55,549 bases of DNA, taken from Branchiostoma floridae. Taxonomy: Eukaryota > Chordata > Leptocardii > Amphioxiformes > Branchiostomatidae. The notes beneath the pieces are model-generated. The model made no database searches. It was not told the DNA's origin and saw only the letters and a list, made by a program, of their open reading frames with translations. The stretch is from the NCBI RefSeq assembly GCF_000003815.2, contig NW_023365741.1:53337-108885 (forward strand), in the 5' to 3' direction. The translations under genes were made by a program, and so were the position numbers. Positions 10,203-19,124 of this stretch are shown here, piece by piece (the first letter of the stretch is position 1; each line of letters opens with the position of its first letter).

Positions 10203-11190
10203 GCGAGGACGCCCTGGTGGCAAGGCGGGCGGGCGTCACAGTCGCGCCGGGAGACGCTCTAGGCGTCTCGACCGGGACCGCGCCAAGCACCCGAGAACCG
10301 CCACCGCCAAAGTCCGTAGCTACAGTAAATTGGGAATGCGCAGCGGTGCCGCAAACCCACGGGAGCCTGAGCGCAGAACTCCCGACCACACCTGACCGTT
10401 GCTTCCCTTCAACGCCCGAGCCGTCCCCGCGAGGGAACGGTCCCGCACTCTCACGACCGACGCGTCTGCCGAGCAGACGGACGGCCGGGTCTCGAACTGC
10501 CAAGACCGCAAGGCGTACTCGCACGCAGACGGAAGGGGCGAGCCGTCGCCGTTTGGGTCCCTGGTTGACCCGGGCGCTGCCTCCGCGGAGGCCGGCCCCG
10601 GCGCTGCTTCCGGACGCCCTCGGCACGGCCGTCCTCGCCCGCAGGAACGGAGGAACGGCCGCCTTCCTAGCCGGTTGTCGACCTCCGGCTGCCCTCGCGG
10701 GGAGTGGCAGCCTGGTCGGCGGGGTAGCAAAACGACTGGCGCCTCATAAAGGCAAGTAGGAACGACGGGCGCGCACTCAAGGCGCCCGAACGTGGGGCCC
10801 GCGCTTTTTACGGGCCCGACTACGTTCCAAGAGTGGTTCGGTGCGGGCGGACCGCCCGCTCCATACCACGAGCTCACGTTCTTGCTCAACGACAACAAGA
10901 ACTTGTCTTGCGGCTAAGAATGCAGGCTGTATCACTTCACCTCTCCTGTCTCAAAAACGAGGTGTGCCACAATTAGACACTGTTTGGCAACGCTTGCTCG
11001 CACGCAGGTAGAAATGGCGGTGGACCCAGACTCAGCCTCCGCGGAGGAAGTGTCCGAGGTGCTACTTATGGAAACCGCCGACAAGTAGGATGTCGACCTC
11101 CGGCTGCCCTCGCTGGGAGTGGCAGCCTGGTCGGCGGGGCAGCAAAACGACTGGCGAGAGAGTGTGCGATCACTCGCCACTCGCTGCCGT
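10203..11190 (-). other. 5' external transcribed spacer-like region
   Basis: About 1 kb of GC-rich sequence lies between the 18S 5' end and spacer cassette C. It has an internal duplication: about 65 bases containing GACCTCCGGCTGCCCTCGC occur at 10679 and 11096. A segment near 10760-10860 shares GGAACGACGGGCGCGCACTC and CAAGGCGCCCGA with the ITS-like blocks at 6.9 and 8.2 kb. No gene is seen. Confidence 0.65.
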
Positions 11191-11193
11191 TTC

Positions 11194-11350
11194 CCGAGCC
11201 AGTCAAAAAACGACCACTCTCTCAAGGTAGATTGAGCGACCCACGACATGGTCAGACACCCTGTAGAGCACTTTTTTGAAAAACGCTCCACGGGGTGGGT
11301 GTCGGGGCCTGGTGACCTGATCACCGCCGGCTGTCCGGACCCGACCCGGC
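11194..11350 (-). promoter_or_regulatory. rDNA spacer cassette C (candidate gene promoter)
   Basis: This is the cassette copy nearest the 18S gene, about 1 kb upstream in transcription order. It contains AAAAAACGACCACTCTCTC, GGTAGATTGAGCGACCCACG, ATGGTCAGACACCCTGTAGAG and CCTGGTGACCTGATCACCG. Tandem copies upstream (D, E) resemble duplicated spacer promoters of metazoan rDNA. The assignment is inference. Confidence 0.55.
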
Positions 11351-11364
11351 TCTCGGTCATCAAC

Positions 11365-11780
11365 GGCACCAACCAACATTGGAGGAGTCTCTGCCAGCGA
11401 GCCAGCCTGCAGGGCATTACCGAGCGGCCTTGCTCGGCGTGCCGGCCACTGCCCCCGCAGGCGAGGCCCTGCACTCTCGGTCGGCAACGGGCCCGACCAA
11501 CATTGGAGGAGTCCTTACCGGCGAGGAACGCCTGCCGGGCATTACCGAGCGACCTTGCTCGCCGTGCCGGCCACTGCCCCCGCCGGCGTGTCTCCGCGGT
11601 CTTCATCGGCAACGGGCCCGACCAACATTGGAGGAGTCCTTACCGGCGAGGAACGCCTGCCGGGCATTACCGAGCGACCTTGCTCGGCGTGCCGGCCACT
11701 GCCCCCGCCGGCGTGTCTCCGCGGTCTTCATCGGCAACGGGCCCGACCAACATTGGAGGAGTTCTTGCCGGCGAGTGCCG
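11365..11780. repeat. 124-bp IGS tandem array, block 2
   Basis: Four ACATTGGAGGAGT markers (about 11378, 11503, 11627, 11751) show the same unit as block 1 with small indels. Confidence 0.88.
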
Positions 11781-11805
11781 GGTTAAAAGTCCCCCGCCGG
11801 CCAAG

Positions 11806-13690
11806 CAGGCCCGTCTCGGTTACATAGCCAATACTTAATGCATTACGCCATGCCTGCAACACGATCAGGGCCGGTACAGTCCACTCCGGCCCCGTGTGCC
11901 GTTACTTCGTCCGCCAGTGCGGTCACATGGACCTACCTGACACGGCAGCATCGTTCTCTCGTGCCTTGACGGCCCGGGAACTCCACCACCGCGATCGAAG
12001 TCGGCTGGAGCCGGAGACACAAACCGCCCGCCCACGGCTGACAGCTCGGCCGGTGCAGAGCCCGTTGGCACCGCCGGAGAGGGAAAAGTCACCGGACCAT
12101 CCCGACTTTTCTCTCCGTGGGCGTGTTCCCCGCACACCCACGGTCACTGCCGATCCATCCCGGACTCGACAGCCACCGGCAGAAACCCGTCAGGATCCTA
12201 ATACCGCCGTACCATAGCTAATACATGGCCAATACTTAATGTATTACGCCATGCCTGCAACACGGTCAGGGTCGGTACGGTCCACTCCGGCCCCGTGTGC
12301 CGTGACTTCGTCCGCCAGTACGGTCACATGGACCTACCTGACACGGCAGCATCGTTCTCTCGTGCCTTGACGGCCCGGGAACTCCACCACCGCGATCGAA
12401 GTCGGCTGGAGCCGGAGACACAATCCGCCCGCCCACGGCTGACAGCTCGGCCGGTGCAGAGCCCGTTGGCACCGCCGGAGAGGGAAAAGTCACCGGACCA
12501 TCCCGACTTTTCTCTCCGTGGGCATGTTCCCCGCACACCCACGGTCACTGCCGATCCATCCCGGACTCGACAGCCACCGGCAGAAACCCGTCAGGCTCCG
12601 CGGAAAGCCGAGCTAGTCAAAAAACGACCACTCTTCTCAAGGTAGATTGAGCGACCCACGACCTGGTCAGACACCCTGTAAAGCACTTTTTTGAAAAATG
12701 CTCCACGGGGTGGGTGCCGGGGCCTGGTGACCTGATCACCGCCGGCTGTCCGGACCCGACCCGGTCGACCCCGATCGGCGCCAACCGGCCTTTGGCACCG
12801 ACACCCGGCCCGCCAAAGCGGTCACTGGGACCTGCCTTACGTGACCGGGGACCTGCCTTACGCAACCGGGGACGTTCACGGGTTTTGCCTCAGCGCAGAG
12901 AGGCTAATACATAGCCAATACTTAATGTATTACGAAATGTCTGCAACACGGTCAGAGCCGGTACGGTCCACTCCGGCCCCGTGTGCCGTTACTTCGTCCG
13001 CCAGTGCGGTCACATGGACCTACCTGACACGGCAGCATCGTTCTCTCGTGCCTTGACGGCCCGGGAACTCCACCACCGCGATCGAAGTCGGCTGGAGCCG
13101 GAGACACAAACCGCCCGCCCACGGCTGACAGCTCGGCCGGTGCAGAGCCCGTTGGCACCGCCGGAGAGGGAAAAGTCACCGGACCATCCCGACTTTTCTC
13201 TCTGTGGGCGTGTTCCCCGCACACCCACGGTCACTGCCGATCCATCCCGGACTCGACAGCCACCGGCAGAAACCCGTCAGGATCCTAATACCGCCGTACC
13301 ATAGCTAATACATGGCCAATACTTAATGTATTACGCCATGCCTGCAACACGGTCAGGGTCGGTACGGTCCACTCCGGCCCCGTGTGCCGTTACTTCGTCC
13401 GCCAGTACGGTCACATGGACCTACCTGACACGGCAGCATCGTTCTCTCGTGCCTTGACGGCCCGGGAACTCCACCACCGCGATCGAAGTCGGCTGGAGCC
13501 GGAGACACAATCCGCCCGCCCACGGCTGACAGCTCGGCCGGTGCAGAGCCCGTTGGCACCGCCGGAGAGGGAAAAGTCACCGGACCATCCCGACTTTTCT
13601 CTCCGTGGGCATGTTCCCCGCACACCCACGGTCACTGCCGATCCATCCCGGACTCGACAGCCACCGGCAGAAACCCGTCAGGCTCCGCGG
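11806..13690. repeat. 401-bp IGS units in two 1087-bp super-repeats
   Basis: CCCGTGTGCCGT recurs at 11891, 12292, 12978 and 13379. The spacing of 401, 686 and 401 gives an exact super-period of 1087. Each super-unit is two 401-bp units followed by a promoter-like cassette (D or E) and a short unique linker. Near identity points to recent unequal exchange or homogenisation. Confidence 0.9.
12613..12765 (-). promoter_or_regulatory. rDNA spacer cassette D
   Basis: Promoter-like cassette, almost identical to E 1087 bases away and closely related to C. A spacer promoter or terminator role is inferred from repetition. Confidence 0.55.
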
Positions 13691-13699
13691 AAAGCCGAG

Positions 13700-13852
13700 C
13701 TAGTCAAAAAACGACCACTCTTCTCAAGGTAGATTGAGCGACCCACGACCTGGTCAGACACCCTGTAAAGCACTTTTTTGAAAAATGCTCCACGGGGTGG
13801 GTGCCGGGGCCTGGTGACCTGATCACCGCCGGCTGTCCGGACCCGACCCGGT
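13700..13852 (-). promoter_or_regulatory. rDNA spacer cassette E
   Basis: This is the most upstream copy of the promoter-like cassette, followed by about 180 bases of unique GC-rich sequence and then 124-bp repeat block 3. Confidence 0.55.
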
Positions 13853-14029
13853 CGACCCCGATCGGCGCCAACCGGCCTTTGGCACCGACACCCGGCCCGC
13901 CAAAGCGGTCACTGGGACCTGCCTTACGCGACCGGGGACCTGCCTTACGCGACCGGGAGAGTTTACGGGCTTCTCCTCGGCGCCTGGAGGCCTGGGCATC
14001 CGCTAAAGCATGCGTTTCGCCACAGCTCT

Positions 14030-14312
14030 CGGTCATCAACGGCACCAACCAACATTGGAGGAGTCTCTGCCAGCGAGCCCGCCTGCCGGGCATTACCGAG
14101 CGGCCTTGCTCGGCGTGCCGGCCACTGCCCCCGCAGGCGAGTCCCCGCTCTCTCGATCGGCAACGGGCCCGATCAAGATTGGAGGAGTCCTTACCGGCGA
14201 GTCCGCCTGCCGGGCATTACCGAGCGACCTTGCTCTGCGTGCCGGCCACTGCCCCCGCCGGCGTGTCTCCGCGGTCTTGATCGGCAACGGGCCCGACCAA
14301 CATTGGAGGCAT
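14030..14312. repeat. 124-bp IGS tandem array, block 3
   Basis: Three copies are present, the last truncated where spacer DNA meets the right-end sequence of the piggyBac element (about 14310). Confidence 0.85.
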
Positions 14313-14598
14313 ACTTAGCACGGCTCTCGCCGCCCGATCTAGAGCCCGTGACGGACATTGCAAGGCTAGCATCGGGTGGGCGATCCCGCATAATCGCCGA
14401 CGGAGTTTCACAGCTCTCGCCGGCCCATGAACTCACTAGCTCCCGGGACCCACCACAACTTGCTCGGTCATCTTTCGGGGAGGCATGGTCCCGACACCGC
14501 CGCTGGCACTTACGGACAGCAATTCCGCGTTGCCGGGAGATGGGACAATGTCACCGGGCGATCCCGCATGATTGCCGCCGGGTTTTCCCATTTTTTAT
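14313..14598 (-). other. Right subterminal region of the piggyBac element
   Basis: About 285 bases without rDNA repeats. A 22-base motif (GGGCGATCCCGCAT, A/G, AT, T/C, GCCG) occurs at 14378 and 14556. It could be a transposase-binding repeat; that is inference. Confidence 0.55.
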
Positions 14599-14614
14599 TG
14601 CGACTAATAAAGTG
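14599..14614 (-). repeat. Right terminal inverted repeat of the piggyBac element
   Basis: On the minus strand it reads CACTTTATTAGTCGCA, directly abutting the TTAA at 14615-14618. It mirrors the left end at 1393. Confidence 0.88.
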
Positions 14615-15005
14615 TTAACGAACCTATTCGTACTATCATACACTTATCAAAATTTGGCACCAAACCTGACAATGTTGAGAACACTTCTATGTCTTTTACC
14701 AAGGCATACAGGGTACCAAGCTTTGGAACCAGGGGAAAATTGGAATCGTCGGCAAATTGTAAAAGTTTTGTTTCAAGACCATATGTTGTTAAACCCTGAA
14801 TTTCAATATTACTCCTAATTTTCATAGCTAGTAACTCCACACCTAAGACAAATAAGTAAGGCGAAATGGGACATCCTTGTCGGACTCCACGGTTAAGGGC
14901 AAACGACTCGGAAATATAACCATTATTGATGATTTTGCTAAAAGTGTCTTTATACAGAACTTTTATCCATGTAATAAATGAATCACCAAAAACATTGTTA
15001 TTCAT
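14615..15005 (-). mobile_element. Same LINE, RT palm segment (5'-truncated copy)
   Basis: The translated minus strand shows RT motifs: FGDSFITWIKVLY, GVRQGCPISPYLFVLGVELL and the catalytic FADD box, ending with FDKCMIVRIGSL at the TTAA. It is the upstream half of the element at 61-1392. The LINE copy stops within about 20 bases of the acceptor of the cyclooxygenase exon at 15027, so it is 5'-truncated, as is common for target-primed insertions. It lies antisense to the host gene, in its intron. Confidence 0.88.
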
Positions 15006-15026
15006 GGTTCTCTTCTATCCACGCAG

Positions 15027-15171
15027 ATCGGACCAAAGAACATCGGACCTGTCAATCTGAAGGTTGCCGTGGAAACCATCAAGCACGAGCGGAACTTACG
15101 TATGCAGGGTCTGAACCAGTGCCGGAAACGGTTCGGCATCCCGCCCTACAAAACCTTCCTGGAACTTACAG
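15027..15171 (+). CDS. PTGS-like: Prostaglandin G/H synthase, penultimate exon
   Basis: This exon encodes IGPKNIGPVNLKVAVETIKH and then RNLRMQGLNQCRKRFGIPPY, ending FLELTG. It matches the cyclooxygenase segment with R-x-L/M-R-L/M-Q-x-x-N-x-x-R-K-R-F-G. The acceptor is TCTTCTATCCACGCAG and the donor ACAG/GTTAGT. The exon ends in phase 1, which fits the next exon. The upstream intron carries the LINE and the giant piggyBac insert, and earlier exons are outside the window. The protein would be the ER-lumenal haem enzyme that turns arachidonate into prostaglandin H2. Confidence 0.92.
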
Positions 15172-15558
15172 GTTAGTAGCGCCCTCTAGCGGCTCTTACC
15201 GGAACGTCCCACTTAAAGTCTTCCATTAGGTTCATCATCATAGATGACGATATCTTTATTTCTAGTTATTTCTAGTTTCAAACTATCAGAATGTTAGGAG
15301 TAAAAAAAAAATGACTCAATTTAAATGACTTAATTTGATTCTCTCTCTCGTCTGAGGTTTTCCAAAATCATATCCAGTACGTTGCTTCAGTAACTTTTTT
15401 TGCGAATACCTCAATATTCTAGACTTAGTGCTGCATGTACTCTACTGTATTCACCTGTGCGTTACCTGTACTCACATTTGCTCACCTGCACGTTAACTGT
15501 ACTCACATTTGCTCTCCTGTACGTTACCTGTACTCACCTGTACGTTACCTGTCCCCAG

Positions 15559-16289
15559 GTGGTGACGCCGAGATGGCGGATCAGCTGGAGGAGGCGTACG
15601 GCGACGTTGACGCAGTGGAGCTGTACGTGGGGCTGATGGTGGAGCAGCCTGCTCCCGGCAGCGTCACCAGCGAGACCATCATCGAGATGGGCGGGCCGTT
15701 CTCCGTGAAGGGGCTGCTGTCCAACCCGCTGTGTAGCCCGCAGTGGTGGAAGCCGAGCACGTTCGGCGGGGAGGCCGGGTTCCGCATGGTGAAGACGGCC
15801 ACGCTGAAGAACCTGTTCTGCCGCAACACGGCCGGGCCGTGCGGGCTGGTCTCCTTCGCCGTGCCGGAAGACGTGCAGCCGACGGGACTGCCTGAGGAGC
15901 AAGACGCCGCGTCTCAAGACAAGGGGGCGTCTCAGAACGACGCCGACTTGGTACCTGTGAACGGCGTCCTGTCAAGCCAAGACAAACACCTGCACAAGGA
16001 GGAAAAATTGTCTCAAGACGGTTCCCAAGACGCGGAGACATCCGGCCAAGTAACCGCCAACGAGAAACCGGCAGCAAAAAACGAGGAGCTCCCAAAAAAC
16101 GGCGTTGCGCAAAAGAAAGAATTCCAGACTGGCTCTCCAAAAAACGGCGGGGCGTTAAAAAACGACGTGTCAAAAAACGAGCCTGCGCCAAAAAACGGTT
16201 TACCGACGGCGTTTCCAAAAAACGGGGCAGCGCCCAGGACTTACGTCAACCGGACGAGTTGTAAACAATGCGACAGAATAGAGTTATGA
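15559..16289 (+). CDS. PTGS-like: Prostaglandin G/H synthase, last coding exon
   Basis: The acceptor CTGTCCCCAG leads in frame to GDAEMADQLEEAYGDVDAVE and the C-terminal catalytic block IIEMGGPFSVKGLLSNPLCS, then WKPSTFGGEAGF and VKTATLKNLFC. The serine of GGPFS corresponds to the aspirin-acetylated serine of mammalian enzymes. The residue matching position 523 is isoleucine, the COX-1 state. After the conserved VSFAVP the protein runs on for about 140 residues of low-complexity sequence rich in Lys, Asn and Gln, with four PKNG repeats, ending RIEL. Mammalian COX-1 and COX-2 end in STEL, a KDEL-like ER signal, so RIEL may serve the same role. The tail is unusual for the family. Confidence 0.94.
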
Positions 16290-17115
16290 CCACGACTGTC
16301 GCTTAGGCAGAAATAATCTTAATTATTCCCGCACCAATGAATTTTCTATCCCAATTCTCAGGCGTTAGGGACCATCGGAAATGTGTGTTTTCATGGTCAT
16401 TGTTAAGAGATATTCATTGTTCCTAAATTATTGAATAGCCATTATCATGTGTGTTACGATTGTGCATAAAATCTATTTATTTCTTTAGGGCTTGATGCCC
16501 TTATATTGACCAGTTATATAAACGATGTGTAGTCAGACGGAACTGTGCAGAAGTTAGGATAGATCGAAACGGAAGATTCTGGTCTCAGGCCGGAGTTTTA
16601 GAACAGATAGTAAGAGACCTTATGATTAGGTGACCGCACAAGCTGGGTTGTAGGGACATCAGTGCATGTATTGTGTTTAAAGATTTCCCACAAACTCAAT
16701 ACCTTTGAGGACGGTTTTCTTTAAATCAAGAAGTACTGTGATTGTGTTCTAGCACTTCGTAAAAACACAACAAAGTGATAAACCGTTACTAAGAATGTAT
16801 ATTTTAGTGGGAAAGTTTTGCACGAAATTCAGACTCTACAGTTGCTGTTATCCCTATAATTTATCTTGCGTAGCCTGCTGTTTAACAGCGCGACTTTTTT
16901 GTCTTCAAGACGGAGAAAAAGAAACTAATTCTTACAAGACGTTTCCAGTGTTGTACATACTTCATATTCAAAGGAGTGTACATATTGTTATGAAAGCTTT
17001 AAGAGATGAGATATTAATATGAAATATGCCATATTTATTTAACGAGTCTACAGAGTTAGCAGATGATAGATGAAATATAAGGAGTGAAAAGGAAAATAAA
17101 GTTCTTTACTCAGCT
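16290..17115 (+). other. Cyclooxygenase 3'UTR with poly(A) signal
   Basis: AT-rich sequence after the stop, without coding signs, ends near an AATAAA at about 17095 (GGAAAATAAAGTTC). The cleavage site is inferred. Confidence 0.6.
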
Positions 17116-17384
17116 TTTCAGTGTTCTCTTCGTTTTTCGTACGAAATCTTTATGTTGCTTCGCTCCCAATAACTCCAGCTACAGGTGACGTCATAATGTT
17201 TATCCCATGACGTAATAACTATGGCCAATACTATGTTTGGTGGCAAATAAAGGCAAACCTATAGTTTGACATTTGGATCCATTAAAATTTCAATCAGAAA
17301 GCAAACATTGGAAAAAGTGACCATTTTGACCATATCTAACTTAGTTCCCGGGAATCCCTTTCCCCAGAAAAGCACGCGGTGCAA

Positions 17385-17387
<3 letters not shown>

Positions 17388-17434
<47 letters not shown>
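17388..17434. repeat. (TA)n microsatellite
   Basis: About 23 TA dinucleotides. The rest of 17.1-18.87 kb is AT-rich with no gene seen. Confidence 0.95.
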
Positions 17435-17436
<2 letters not shown>

Positions 17437-17824
17437 TTAACAAGTCTTACTGGGCTTAAGTTCGAAAATGTTTCAATCTTTTGTGTGCCTTTCTAACGTA
17501 AGAGTTTGTGGAATATTTTAAGTATAAACGACAATGTAACTTCAGTGAGTGTACCTCTTTAAATATGTACGTAGGCGGCTAACGGGATACTTTGTATGAA
17601 AACCGTAGCCTGGGTGGTAGTGACAGTTCTTTTAACCTTACTCACGATCTTGTCACGTTAGTCTGATGACGTTCTTGGAGTTCGTGTGTCTGTCCACAGG
17701 TATCGGATAATGAGCTTCTTACACTTTTAAATATAAAGTGAGCAAATCTTATACCAAGGCTGGTATTTTACACTAAGGAAAGTATAGTACTTCCACATTG
17801 TTAAAGCACCGAGTTGTAGACCTT

Positions 17825-17995
17825 GTTATACATTATAACAAAAACACACACACTAGATAAGTATGTAGTCCGTATAATACATCATAACAAAAAGAACACA
17901 TATCAGATAAGTATGTAGTCCGTGTAATACATCACGATAAGTATGTAGTCTGTGTAATACATAATAACAAAAAGCACACACTACATAAGTATGTA
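17825..17995. repeat. Degenerate minisatellite
   Basis: About four imperfect copies of a unit containing AGATAAGTATGTAGTCCGTG and TAATACATCATAACAAAAA. Confidence 0.8.
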
Positions 17996-18869
17996 ACATC
18001 TATTACCATAATTCCGCCACGTTTACTGTGCTTTCACAAGCGATACTAATTTGACAAATGATCAAAGCATCATTTTCTCCAGTTACATGTTGCTAGTACA
18101 GCTGACCTTTGCCACTTCTTTTGTGTATCTTTTTGTCTCTCTTGTCCTGCCAAAAACGCAATATCGTAATTGTATCACACCGCGAAATTGCACGGAGTAC
18201 GGACGCGTGGTTGGGAGGGGGTTCCATACTACCGCCAGGAAGAAAAACATACTCTCTCTGTATGAACATGCAAATAGGTCATGACAAAACGGACATATAC
18301 TGTCAAAAAATCAGTAGTTCCAAGATCCCATATCTCCGTAATTATTCAAAGCTTTTGTAATTTTAATTATCCTAATAAGTGCTAATTCGCAAAATCTATG
18401 TATATTGATACTGTTCTCCTTAATTACTAATGTCACAAATGTGAACTTTTCTTATTCGAAAGTGATATCTACATTTAGATAATCTTTGCATAGTTATATT
18501 CACCCTTCATTAACTTACAAATGTCACTAGTATGAAATTTCCATGATTTGCCACTAAGTTCTTGCATAAATTTCCCTTTCTGATTTTGGAAATATCGCAC
18601 CTTAGAAATCAACGGAATAATAAACTTCTTTCATTAGTTATACAACTTAAGGTTTAACTTGCAAATAATGTGTGTATCTCTACCTAAGCTATATACATAC
18701 CCCAAATCATGCATTGGTCTTTTCTTGAGTTTTCCTCTTTCATAAATTTTAAGCAAAAAAAACTGCTACAGTACAAAAACATATTGAAAGATGGCGAAAA
18801 CGTGGACATAGCATGTACAGAACAGACGATATAAAACAAAACGGGCTTTCAGTACGACCTCTTCAATAC

Positions 18870-19000
18870 TTCTAGTCGGTATCGCGGTCCGTAGAAGGCG
18901 GGATTCCTGTCCAGTGTTAGGCTGTTGTACTCGGGTCTGTAGAAGGCGGGATGCCTGTACAGTGTTTGTCGTTCTCGGGTCCGTAGAAGGAGGGATGCTG
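18870..19000 (-). repeat. Post-stop repeats of the kinase C-tail (3'UTR)
   Basis: After the stop codon at 19001-19003 the minus strand repeats a segment about three times that matches the last coding stretch (ATCCCGCCTTCTACGGACCC, CGAGTACAACAGCC). The coding end reads NLAFYAPEY and the repeats could encode FYGPE/FYxPEY-like tyrosine motifs, but not in one open frame. Confidence 0.7.
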
Positions 19001-19124
19001 TTAGACTGTTGTAGCATACTCGGGTGCGTAGAAGGCCAGATTCTTGTCTATATTGTATTCCAGCAACTGGAATGACGGCCGCTCGGTGGGTTTCCATTGC
19101 CAACAATGTAGCATCAGGTCGTAC
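19001..19124 (-). CDS. RTK exon 13: kinase end and C-tail
   Basis: [20 protein letters not shown] is subdomain XI; then [21 protein letters not shown], stop (TAA at 19001-19003). The tail is short with three tyrosines. Confidence 0.9.

Larger units (their letters stand above)
1389..14618 (-). mobile_element. Giant piggyBac element carrying an rDNA cargo
   Basis: The element is bounded by TTAA at 1389-1392 and 14615-14618. Immediately inside, both ends read CACTTTATTA in inverted orientation (1393-1402 and 14605-14614), followed by CGCA on the left and GTCGCA on the right. Deleting one TTAA plus the 13,222-base insert rejoins the LINE reading frame in register (VRIGS-L-RDTNFF), which is a direct signature of precise TTAA integration. 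It encodes a piggyBac transposase near the left end. The about 10.3 kb between the transposase upstream region and the right end is rDNA, in the same orientation as the transposase. Ordinary piggyBac elements are about 2.5-4 kb. Confidence 0.9.

Noticed and set aside
11865-13732. Repeated 90- to 116-codon frames in the spacer
   Set aside because: They are copies of the 401-bp IGS unit read in several frames and sit in non-coding rDNA spacer.
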